From Psococerastis gibbosa (Eukaryota > Arthropoda > Insecta > Psocodea > Psocidae): a stretch of DNA of 64,000 bases. The stretch is from positions 26,003,464-26,067,463 of the forward strand of contig OZ020490.1 in the NCBI GenBank assembly GCA_963971405.1, written 5' to 3'. A program made the translations under genes and the position numbers. The notes below the pieces were generated by a model. The model was given only the letters and a program-made list of their open reading frames with translations. It did no database searches and was not told where the DNA came from. Shown in pieces: positions 1 to 12,400 of this stretch; the first letter of the stretch is position 1; every line of letters begins with the position of its first letter.

Positions 1-199
1 AGAGTAGAATAGAGAAGAAGATTTGCTGCAGATAAGCTTGTATAGTATATTTCCAGAAATTAATATTGCAATGTTTGTACAATATCATTTGCCGCAAGGC
101 ATTTACTTCTAGATGAAATAATGGTTGGTAATGCAGGTATACAGTCAAGATGTCACTGATGTCAGATGCAGCTGTTTAGTTAATAATTTATGTAGATAC

Positions 200-413
200 C
201 TGTGGTATGTGTAGCCAGGAACCCCTTCCTCTGTACAGATGTATCACTCTTGAACGCCATGTACATCTGATTGCCCGTCGCAATGATAGGATGAGGTGTC
301 TTAGCTCCGCAGAAGCGGCCAAGTGTATGCGAATCTGGCGAGTCCCCGTCGTATATCGCTATATGGTCGTAAGCGCACTCCTGATGCGGCTCCAACTCGA
401 AATGGCTGAATGT
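200..413 (-). CDS. Tolloid exon o: CUB4, second part
   Basis: Acceptor TGTCCACAG at 414, donor ACAG|GTATCT at 200. It encodes [39 protein letters not shown] and [13 protein letters not shown]. The SVQRKGF motif matches the end of CUB4 rather than CUB5. Positions 1-199 are intron with no recognised exon. Confidence 0.93.
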
Positions 414-3400
414 CTGTGGACAAACAAAGTTAGTAGTATTGAGTGGTGAGAGAAATCCCTAATGTTCCTAATGCTGTGGTCCTTATGCGAATGGATAAAG
501 AAGCCGAGTTGCTGCTGACGGAAGAAACGGAAACTAATATTCTTATATGTGTACAAATTCCCATGGTGATCTTCAATCTTCTACAAAAGAGGAATTTGAA
601 GCAGAAGAGAGAGAAACTAAACTCTTTGAATCTCAAAAGATAAATGTACGTAGAGTATCTCCGTGGCAATAGATTTCTCGTAACGCTTTTAATGTGGAAA
701 GAAGAACTGTTTGCAAACAAGGCGGCAGAAAATGAAAATCCTAAGCTGTGGGCCAAATTACAGAAAATGACAGAGCTTGACAAGTATCATTTAGGATAAG
801 AGAAGCTATGGAAAAGATGACTCATGTTGCTGCCAACCAGTCAGACGGCTTTAACTTGAAAAGAGAGATGGAACTGATGTGATGATTAAAGACATTGCAT
901 TTAAAAGGACAATAATGCAAAGCAAAATTGATGGGGATGTTAACTGCAGCTCTTGCAGCTAAGAAGAAGGAGGTAGTCGTTTCGTGTGTTGAAGGGTGGT
1001 TGTGAGTAAAATTAGCTCGCACTGTAGCCCAAGGTCACATAATGCTTTCACGGCCGAAGTCAGATGATAGGACAGGAGAATGAGCTAAATGAAGATTAGC
1101 CGGCGCTTTAGCCGAAGGTTACATATGCTTTCACGGCCGAAGTCAGATGATAGGACAGGTGAATGAGCTAAATGAAGATTAGCCGGCGCTCTAGCCGAAG
1201 GTTACATATGCTTTCACGGCCGAAGTCAGATGCTAGGACAGGTGAATGAGCTAAATGAAGACGTAATTCTCATTCTCAACATCTGCGTTGGACATCCTCA
1301 GTGGCACTACGCAGCCTTTGAAGATGGTATCTCAGAGGCTAAGTAGCTGCTGTTTGGAAGTATGCTTTAAAATCGACCGAATTCTCCTGTTCCTTCATTA
1401 TAAAAAGCGGGGTATTTAGCTATGCAACAATGGTCCTGAATTCAACTATAAAATTACTTTTGACATTATGTAATGCTTCCACCAAAATTCTTACCAATCG
1501 GATGCGATGACCAGGTGTCGTACTAAAAAGCCAGACACAGTCCTTTCTGGGAGGATAATAGTCCGGGTAATTCGGGGACTGAATTTGGCCTGAGGTTGCT
1601 TTGATTTCGAACTTGCATCCTCCCTCCTTGCAATCACGGCCGTTGTCATGGAGATTGAATCCGTTGTGGCAAGAGCAGACGAAGGATCCGATGGTGTTGT
1701 GGCATTCGTGTTGGCATCCGCCATTATCGACGGCGCACTCGTCGATATCTGTTCAATCAGTGAATGAAATCGATTATTAGTTGCGTACTGCTTCTTTGAG
1801 TTTTGGCGGGTATTCCACATATGTCAATCGTCAATGCAAAATTGAAAAATGACGTAAATTGGCGTGGTAGCAGAATTTTTAGTATGTCTTTAACACGTCT
1901 TTAATGTCTGCTAAAACGTCATTTTTCAATTTTTCATTGACGATTGACGTATGTGGAATACCCGCCTTTCTACATATTCGCTATTTGTCTCAGGTTAAAG
2001 TGTGGGACTCTGCTCTGAAGGGCAAATTGAAGTTGTCTTGGAAATAGGTAAAATTCGGTAGCTGACAATAATGTCCACCGGATTCAATTGGACGAGCCGA
2101 TCAATGGCACTCAGATTTTGGTCACTGTTTTTATCTATTGTCTCTATTTCCTCAATTACTCCACAAAAATATCCATATACATTATTTATTGCTTTCCAAT
2201 TTATAGGTAGTATAAGGAAAGCTTTGTGATGGTCGAAATTTTCGATTCCGAGATTTCAACGGATTTACACGTTTTGAGGTCCCACGAAATGTCTGTCTAT
2301 CTGTCGCTCTGTCGCTCTGTCTGTCTGTCTGTGCGTCGATTTCCGGGCAAACTACTCCGTCGATTTTGATGAAATTCGGCATGTAGGTTCACAAAAATCA
2401 TGCCTTTTTATTTTGGGCTATCTCAATTTGGGGGGTTTTATTTTCAAAAAACTCCAAAAAAACGTCTAAAAAAATTATTTCTCAAAAACGGCTCCAACGA
2501 TTTCTTTTAAATTCACATGTATTGTAGTCGTTATTAATGTTGAAAAAATGCGGGGGGTCGCTTGCCCTTTGATAGTTTGCTTCTGGGGGTAAAAAAATAA
2601 AAATAACTAAATTTTAATGAAAAATGGGTAAAAAATATTTTTTCTGCGAAACCTTTCTATCGATGATTTCTACCTTCAGGCATGTTTTAGGTGTTAAATT
2701 GAGTAACGAAACCGGACAAGTTGCTTTCCCAGAAATCTATTTAGTTTTGCACAAAAAATTATTGTTTGAAAAAATGTTAGAAAATTCGCGCTAAAATTCA
2801 TTGCGTGCCCTGCCATTATTGCTGTGGTAATTAATGTGTTGGTCTGGCCTATCTAGATTTTACCTCACCTCCAGTGACATCAGCTGGAGAACCCTAACAA
2901 TTAAATATTAATCTTTTAATGTTGAGATTCTTGTTCTTGGAAATAGGGACCTATTAAGTTCACTATAGAAGAAATACAATCAACAGGATTAGCTCCTGAT
3001 TTCCACTTTATATACACACCTGTAAAGAAAATGGCTGCAAACCCAGACTTCTCTACTGTACCATCCGAAGTAAATTCAACGCGAAGACTATTGCTTTCTG
3101 ACGTAATAAGTGGTGGCGTTCTGGTTCCGCAGAAAACGCCATGGCGTCGGAGGAAGTCTTCTCTAATTTTACTGTGGACTTCGACTTTGTCGAACTCGCA
3201 TTCTTGTGGTAGAAACTGAAATTTAATGTAAATAAAGCCGTCAGCATAAAGTTGCCTGTAGATGTGCTTACATTACATCACTTTATACGTTTACTTAAAA
3301 TGTTAACCGGTATTAAATTCACCCGGTGTTATTAGTGGTCTTAGTAGCTTGGAATTTGTTTTGATCATTTAGTAGAATAACACTATTTTCTCTCTCCGAA

Positions 3401-6400
3401 ATGTTTCTCGAAACTTTCTTCTTCAAGAATTAAGCTAACAACCCTTGGAAATGTTTCGGGAAAGAATATTGGCCTTGTTCCAGTGCATATTGGTGCCGTG
3501 TAGAAGTCCTTACCGATGCATTTCTAAGGGAGATTGATGGCATAGCTCTGAACAAAATAAACGTAACCTTAGGTTAGGTATATGATGAAATTATTCCTAT
3601 CTGGGTCTTCCTAGTCTTTTAGTTTGCCCTAGTTTTCTGTATATTCAAATATTCCATTTACAATGATTTATATATCATCAATTCAATCCCAGAAATGATA
3701 GACAGCGGCTGTCTTCTATTATCTACTGATGAATATATTCCCATCGGTGTCTTCCTAGTCTGTTAGTTTCCTTTATTGTTCTGTAGTTTCAAATATTCCA
3801 TTTAGAATGATCTATATATCATCAATTCAATCCCAGAAATGATAGACAGCGGCTGTCTTCTATTATCTACTGATGAATATATTCCTATCGGTGTCTTCCT
3901 AGTCTGTTAGTTTCCTTTATTGTTCTGTAGATTCAAATATTCCATTTAGAATGATCTATATATCATCAATTCAATCCCAGAAATGATAGACAGCGGCTGT
4001 CTTCTATTATCTACTGATGAATATATTCCTATCGGTGTCTTCCTAGTCTGTTAGTTTCCTTTATTGTTCTGTAGATTCAAATATTCCATTTACAATGATT
4101 TATATATCATCAATTCAATCCCAGAAATGATAGACAGCGGCTGTCTTCTATTATCTACTGATGAATATATTCCTATCGGTGTCTTCCTAGTCTGTTAGTT
4201 TCCTTTATTGAACTGTAGATTCAAATATTCCATTTAGAATGATCTATATATCATCAATTCAATCCCAGAAATGATAGACAGCGGCTGTCTTCTATTATCT
4301 ACTGATGAATATATTCCTATCGGTGTCTTCCTAGTCTGTTAGTTTCCTTTATTGTTTTGTAGATTCAAATATTCCATTTAGAATGATCTATATATCATCA
4401 ATTCAATCCCAGAAATGATAGACAGCGGCTGTCTTCTATTATCTACTGATGAATATATTCCTATCGGTGTCTTCCTAGTCTGTTAGTTGCCTTTATTGTT
4501 TTGTAGATTCAAATATTCCATTTAGAATGATCTATATATCATCAATTCAATCTCAGAAATGATAGACAGCGGCTGTCTTCTATTATCTACTGATGAATAT
4601 ATTCCTATCGGTGTCTTCCTAGTCTGTTAGTTGCCTTTATTGTTCTGTAGATTCAAATATTCCATTTAGAATGATCTATATATCATCAATTCAATCTCAG
4701 AAATGATAGACAGCGGCTGTCTTCTATTATCTACTGATGAATATATTCCTATCGGTGTCTTCCTAGTCTGTTAGTTGCCTTTATTGTTCTGTAGATTCAA
4801 ATATTCCATTTAGAATGATCTATATATCATCAATTCAATCTCAGAAATGATAGACAGCGGCTGTCTTCTATTATCTACTGATGAATATATTCCTATCGGT
4901 GTCTTCCTAGTCTGTTAGTTTCCTTTATTGTTTTGTAGATTCAAATATTCCATTTAGAATGATCTATATATCATCAATTCAATCTCAGAAATGATAACCA
5001 GCGGCTGTCTTCTATTATCTACTGATGAATATATTCCTATCGGTGTCTTCCTAGTCTGTTAGTTTCCTTTATTGTTTTGTAGATTCAAATATTCCATTTA
5101 GAATGATCTATATATCATCAATTCAATCTCAGAAATGATAGACAGCGGCTGTCTTCTATTATCTACTGATGAATATATTCCTATCGGTGTCTTCCTAGTC
5201 TGTTAGTTTCCTTTATTGTTTTGTAGATTCAAATATTCCATTTAGAATGATCTATATATCATCAATTCAATCTCAGAAATGATAGACAGCGGCTCTCTTC
5301 TATTATCTACTGATGAATATATTCCTATCGGTGTCTTCCTAGTCTGTTAGTTTCCTTTATTGTTTTGTAGATTCAAATATTCCATTTAGAATGATCTATA
5401 TATCATCAATTCAATCTCAGAAATGATAGACAGCGGCTGTCTTCTATTATCTACTGATGAATATATTCCTATCGGTGTCTTCCTAGTCTGTTAGTTTCCT
5501 TTATTGTTCTGTAGATTCAAATATTCCATTTACAATGATTTATATATCATCAATTCAATCCCAGAAATGATAGACAGCGGCTGTCTTCTATTATCTACTG
5601 ATGAATATATTCCTATCGGTGTCTTCCTAGTCTGTTAGTTTCCTTTATTGTTTTGTAGATTCAAATATTCCATTTAGAATGATCTATATATCATCAATTC
5701 AATCCCAGAAATGATAGACAGCGGCTGTCTTCTATTATCTACTTATGAAATTATTCCTATCGGTGTCTTCCTAGTCTGTTAGTTTCCTTTATTGTTCTGT
5801 AGATTCAAATATTCCATTTAGAATGATCTATATATCATCAATTCAATCTCAGAAATGATAGACAGCGGCTGTCTTCTATTATCTACTGATGAATATATTC
5901 CTATCGGTGTCTTCCTAGTCTGTTAGTTTCCTTTATTGTTTTGTAGATTCAAATATTCCATTTAGAATGATCTATATATCATCAATTCAATCTCAGAAAT
6001 GATAGACAGCGGCTGTCTTCTATTATCTACTGATGAATATATTCCTATCGGTGTCTTCCTAGTCTGTTAGTTTCCTTTATTGTTTTGTAGATTCAAATAT
6101 TCCATTTAGAATGATCTATATATCATCAATTCAATCTCAGAAATGATAGACAGCGGCTGTCTTCTATTATCTACTGATGAATATATTCCTATCGGTGTCT
6201 TCCTAGTCTGTTAGTTGCCTTTATTGTTCTGTAGATTCAAATATTCCATTTAGAATGATCTATATATCATCAATTCAATCCCAGAAATGATAGACAGCGG
6301 CTGTCTTCTATTATCTACTGATGAATATATTCCTATCGGTGTCTTCCTAGTCTGTTAGTTTCCTTTATTGTTCTGTAGATTCAAATATTCCATTTACAAT

Positions 6401-9400
6401 GATTTATATATCATCAATTCAATCCCAGAAATGATAGACAGCGGCTGTCTTCTATTATCTACTGATGAATATATTCCTATCGGTGTCTTCCTAGTCTGTT
6501 AGTTTCCTTTATTGTTCTGTAGATTCCAATATTTCATTTAGAATTATCTATACATCATCAATTCAATCCCAGAAATGATTGACAGCGGCTATCTTCTATT
6601 ACAATATTTACTGGTAAACACACTCCTTTCGGGGTTTTTCTTTTCCCTCTATTGTTCCATTTTGAATAATCAGTAACTCGACATTCCCTTTAATAACTAT
6701 TATTGTATATATTTGTAATTGGAAAATACTTACGTTATTTCCCTCGAAGTCGAAATGAGTAAAATTAATAGTAATCCTATACTGTGGTGGAGCGATAATT
6801 TCCCATACGCAACGCTTGTTTTTGGGGTAAAGTGATGGAAAATGTGGGCTTGTTAAGCTACCATTAATGGCATCAATGACTCCTCCGCAAGCCTCTGAAA
6901 AAAGAAGAAGAAACCTTCCGATAAAAGCGGTACAGTTAAAACGGCAAAAAGCAATTTAGCAATAACCCTTCTTTTCCAAACTGTCCGATTCTTCATCCTT
7001 TCGTCAGTGACTGTAAATCTTTCCGAAACATTGGCAAACCCTGACTGCACTCCACTACAGGAAGTCAAGTCGCCATTCTGGACTGTTCCTGAGCTAAAAG
7101 TTGCGCTATGCCACCATTATTGCATTTCTCTCTCCCTCTTCTCTCTCCCTCTTCTCTCTCTCTCTTCTCTCTCCCTCTTCTCTCTTCCTCTTCTCTCTCC
7201 CTCTTCTCTCTCCCTCTCCTCTCTCCCTCTTCTCTCTCTTTCTTATCTCTCACATCACACTTCTCTCCCACTCTGCTTTACTCTTTGGCCTTCTTGTGAT
7301 AGCCAGTGCCGATCTATTACCTGCGGATTCATTGATCCACCCAGGAACTAGCCAATGACAAACTGGGACCGACTTAATGTGGGATACATCGAAAATGCTG
7401 AATAGTATTAGAACAGGAGCAGCACCAGTCAAAGTGAGCTTGGCCAGGTGGGGATACCTCAAACAAGGCGATGTGCGCTGTATATATGGCGATTTTCAAA
7501 CAATGGAACACCTAATCCAATGAGGCCCCAAGTGGCTGCACATACAGAAGGAACACACTAAAATATAAAGGAAGACTAATCTTTTTAGCGGTTCTCCTTC
7601 TAGGCTATAGGCTATGAACTTCTGGGCTGTCCCTCCTACAACCATCGACTGTGGAGGGATGGCACTTCAGCATTTTTTGACTTGGCTTCCCATTTGACTC
7701 GGCTTAGGCGTTTTAGAACATTTATTTACCATTTCTTCCTAGCTTTCTCAAATTCTCTCTATGGTATTCTAAATCATTGAGGGCAATTAGCCAAGCATAT
7801 GCATCCCTTGACAGAGTAGTTCTCAGCAGTGTCAAGCAATTTAAGTACCTGGGCAGCACAATAACAGAAGACTCAGCGATTGAAATAAACAGCCGTATCC
7901 AACAAGCCAAGGTGGCATTCAGTAAAAAATCCAAGATTCGGGAATCCTATAACATAAAACTAACCATCAGGAAGCAATTTCTAAAAACATGTGTGTGGAG
8001 TGTTTTATTGTACGGCTGTGAAACCTGGACTATAGCAGATAAGGAACTAAGGAAACTCGAAGCTTTCGAAATGTGGTGTTACAGAAGGATGCTACGGATC
8101 AGCTGGAGGGACCATGTGACAAATGAAAGAGTGCTAGACGCTATCGCGGAAGAAAGACTGTTAGTAACCCAGATACGAATCAGGAGAGCGAAATGGATGG
8201 GGCATTTGCTAAGGCACGAAAATCTGGTACACACTATTATCGAAGGCACAGTACAGGGAAATAACCGAAGAGGACGGCCGAAGAAGGAATTCATGGATCA
8301 AGTAAAAGAAGACGCAGGAGCAATGTCATATCAAGAACTGAAGAGGAAGATCGAGGACCGAGTAAACTGGAGGAAGATATGCAGGGAGTTGCTGCCAAAC
8401 AATCGCTAAGATTGTAACCTTAAGAAGAAGAAGAAGAGGGCAATTCCCTCAATTTTTTTAATATTGTAAATGTTGATTTGATTTGAATATACTTACGCTC
8501 ACAGTGCACCCCATCCGAATGCAAATCAAAGCCAATTCGGCAAGCGCATTCGTAGCCCCCCAAAGTATTGACGCATTGCTGCTCACATCGCTCCATCCCA
8601 GGTGCCGAACATTCGTCTTGTTCTAGAATGAAGCTGGCTGAGAAACCAGCCTTTTGCACCGAACCGTCTGATACGAATTTGACAGATAGAGTGTTGCCTG
8701 TAGATTTGATATCCGGCGGTAGTTTGTAGCCGCAGTAGGTACCTAGAACGGGTGCGGAATACCCATGACCATCTCGAACTTCTACGTAGTCGTAGACGCA
8801 ACTATCGTGGTTTTCTACCTAAATATTAGAAACATCATGTTAGTGAAGGTAAAAGCCAGAAGAGGAAGAAGGAGAAGAAAATAAAGCATTGCTCAGAAGC
8901 TCAGCTACTCTTAGTACAAGAACATGTAAATACTTGAATGAGCCATAACCCATATTCTTGAAAGGAGCAATTTCTTCTATGATCCCTACGTTTAGAATTT
9001 AAATTTTTTTACTGCATGAAATTACCTCAGAAGTTTGAAACTTGAGTGCGATCTGATAGCCGTCTTGCACCCGAATATTCCATACACAATAAAGCATTGC
9101 TCAGAACCTCAGCTACAGCAAGAACATGTAAATACTTGAATGAACCATAACCCATATTCTTGAAAGGATCAATTTCTTTTATGATTATTTTTTGATTTTG
9201 AATTTAAATTTATTACTGCATGAAATTACCTCAAAAGTTTGAAACTTGAGTGCGATCTGATAGCCGTCTTGCACCTGAATATTCCACACGCACTCCTTCC
9301 CAGGCTGATAGTCTTCCGGGAAATTTGGAGATTCCAAATGGCCTCGGGCTTCAGTCAAGTAAATATCTCCTCCACAAACAGCTGAAAAACAAAAATTCCC

Positions 9401-12400
9401 TCACCTTGTCAATATTGGAACATGGCGGAGCCTTTCTGTATTCCTAACCGAGGCATTTCTAAGTTGGTGGACACGGGCCTTAGCGGCTAAGGGAGTGGGA
9501 AAACGTTTTCTTTTTGCTTTCCAATTTATACGTAGTATAAGGAAAGCTTTGTGACGGTCCAAATTTTCGATTCCGAGATTTCAACGGATTTTCACGTTTT
9601 AAGGTCCCAGGAACCCAAAAATGTGGTTTTTACGAAATGTCTGTCCGCCTGTCTGTCTGTGCGTCGATTTCCGGGCAAACTACTCGGTCGATCTTGATGA
9701 AATTCGGCATGTAGGTTCACAAAAATCATACCTTGGAAATTTTTTTTTATTTGGGGCTAACTTAATTTGGGGGGGTTTTATTCTCAAAAAACTCCAAAAA
9801 AACGTCTAAAAAAATTATTTCTCAAAAACGGCTCCAACGATTTCGTTTAAATTCGCCTATATTGTAGTCGTTATTAATGTTAACGAAATGCGGGGGGTCG
9901 TTTCCCCCTTGATAGGTTGCTTCTTGGGGTAAAAAAAATAAAAATAACTAAATTATAATGAAAAATGACTAAAAAATAATTTGACTAAATGACTAAATGA
10001 CTAAAAAATAATGTGACAGTGAATGCTGCTTCTGTCAGCAGAAGGGGGGGGGGCATTATTGGGCTACCCACTAGAGCTATATATAGCTATTATAAACTAG
10101 ATATCCACGCAAAATACAGGTGCGGATCTGTCGGTTTGGAGGGTGAAAGACGGGTGAAATTGATCCAACGGATTTGGTACCTAGCTGTGAGCTAAACACT
10201 ACGGAACCTGATGAAGTAGTAGAATCCGGGGTGGTAAACTGTGGTGGGTCTGAAAGCGAACTTCCCAACGTTTCGTTAACAGCTGCGGTGACATCTTCAG
10301 TAGCACAGCATGCCGACTGCAGATTTTGACGAAACGTTAGGATGTACGCCTACACCACGGCCTATCATCCTGGTTTCTACCGTAACTCCCGCTGTGAAAG
10401 TCTTTGTAATTACAATGGAGAACCTCCATGAATTCTAAAACCAGAGAAGACAGTAAAACCGCTGGAGTGCTGGATAGAATTAGCGTTATGCAGACCATTC
10501 ACGATCCGGCAAGTAGTCCTACAAACTATTATTTATTATTATTTTAAAACACGTTTAATCGCATACAATCAATTTAATGAATGTATCCGATTGACCTCTT
10601 CATTTGCCTCTGTAGGTTAGTACCCCTGTTGAGTTACGACACGCCTCCGATCGCATGGTCTGCAGAGAATCACACAAGTATAAACACACTACCTCCTTGC
10701 CACCGAAGCCGATCATCACTTATATATTATACCCGACCGTATTCCGTATATTATCAAAAGCTCAAACCTCTTACGTTAAATTATTTTTGCTTTCCCATTT
10801 ATACCTACGTTGATGATAGAATGATAGGCCGTGATCAATGTTACTTGCAATCGTTTCGTCAACATCTGCGGTCGACATGCTGTGCCACGGAAGATGTCGA
10901 CCGCTTATGTTATTACGTTAGTATAAAGAAATCATTGTGATAGTCCAAATTTTCGATTCTGAGATTTCAATGGATTTACACGTTTTGAGGTCCCATGAAC
11001 CAAAAAATTGGGGTTTACGCATTGTCTGTCTGTCTGTTCGTCTGTCCATCGATTTGTGGGCAAACTATTTGGTGGATTTTGATGAAATTTTGCATGTAGT
11101 CTCACAAAAATCATGTCTTGGGTCTATTTATTTAAAATGGCAATAGATTGTTGCAGGCGCGGATCTACAGGGGGGAATGGGGGCTGTAGCCCCCCCCCCC
11201 CCATTAGGGTCCTCAAAATGAGTAAAACCGCACTATTTGAGTCCTATTTTTCACAAATTTTCATCAGGGGGAGACCCCCAGGCCCCCCTGGTGCTCGATA
11301 GTATTAATTACCTATAGTATAGAACCCTTATTGCTCCGAAAATGCGTAAACTCACAATATTTCAGCCATATTTAAAAAAAATAATAATAATCTTAGCCCC
11401 CCCTTGGTTTCATTCTAGATCCGCGCCTGGATTGTTGCTTTCCAATTTATACGTAGTAGAAGGAAAGCTTTGTGATTGTCGACATTTTCAATTCCGAGAT
11501 TTCAACGGATTTACACGTTTTCAGGTCCCAGGAACCCAAAAAAGTGTTTTTTACGAAATGTCTGTCCGTCTGTCTGTTCATCGATTTCCGGGCAAACTAC
11601 TCGGTCGATTTTGATGAAATTTAGCATTTACGTTTACAAAAATTATACCTCGGGACCATTTTTTTTTTTTTTTTTTTTTTTGGGCCAATTCCATTCGGGC
11701 GGGTTTTATTCTCAAAAAATTCCAAAAAAAAAGTCTAAAAAAATTATGTCTCAAAAACGGCTCCAACGATTTCTTTTAAATTCACATATATTGTAGTCGT
11801 TATTAATGTTGACGAAATGCGGGGGTCGCTTGCCCCTTGATAGTTTGCTTCTGAGGGTAAAAAGTAAAAATAACTAAATTATAATGAAAAATGACTAAAA
11901 AATAATTTTTCTGCGAAACCTTTCTGTCGATGATTTCTACCTTCAGGCATGTTTTAGGTGTTAAATTGAGTAAAGAAACCGGACAGGTTGCTTTTCCAGA
12001 AAAGCATTTGGTTTTGTAACAAAAAAATGTTTTTTTGAAAAAATAATAGAAAATTCACGCTCAAATGCATAGCGTGCCCTGCCAGTATTGCTGTGTGGTA
12101 ATGTGTCTGACCTATCTAGAATTTACCTCACCTCCAGTGACGTCAGGTGGACACCCCCCCCCCCCCCCCCCCGAGATATCGGAAATTTAACCATAGGAAA
12201 ATTATTTACCATGAAATTACTCATTTTCTCTATCTGCTATTTTTGATAAATTGGAAAGCATGTTTGAGTAAACTCGGACCGGTTCTTTTTTCGGTGTCGT
12301 TCGACATTAACGTAAATGCTATTGTGGCAACTCCGCGAGAAGATCTGTTTTTGATGTCAAAACAAAGCTTTAAATAAATTAGACTCTGTCATCAGTGGAG

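Noticed and set aside
430..783. 117-codon open frame on the minus strand
   Set aside because: Covers tolloid intron and a LINE scrap; no recognisable protein, no splice logic with the CUB exon.
1491..1820. 109-codon open frame over the EGF2 exon
   Set aside because: It is a different reading frame of the true EGF2/CUB4 exon, which has six conserved cysteines in the correct frame.
3583..6640. CRISPR-like regular repeats
   Set aside because: The whole 144-bp unit is repeated without unique spacers, in a eukaryotic intron. It is a satellite.
7007..7351. Open frames of Ser/Leu/Pro repeats over the pyrimidine tract
   Set aside because: All three frames are open only because the tract is a CT microsatellite. 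No domain or splice context.
7777..8409. Host gene coding for a 210-residue protein
   Set aside because: Sequence is the standard LINE reverse-transcriptase C-terminal region, with target duplication and GAA tail, so it is a mobile element.
9026..9090. Additional tolloid exon
   Set aside because: It is a partial copy of exon j lacking an acceptor and the first half of the CUB motif.
10581..10940. 119-codon open frame conserved in both copies of block D
   Set aside because: Both copies are nearly identical at DNA level, so conservation says nothing. No domain, and it runs into repeat sequence.
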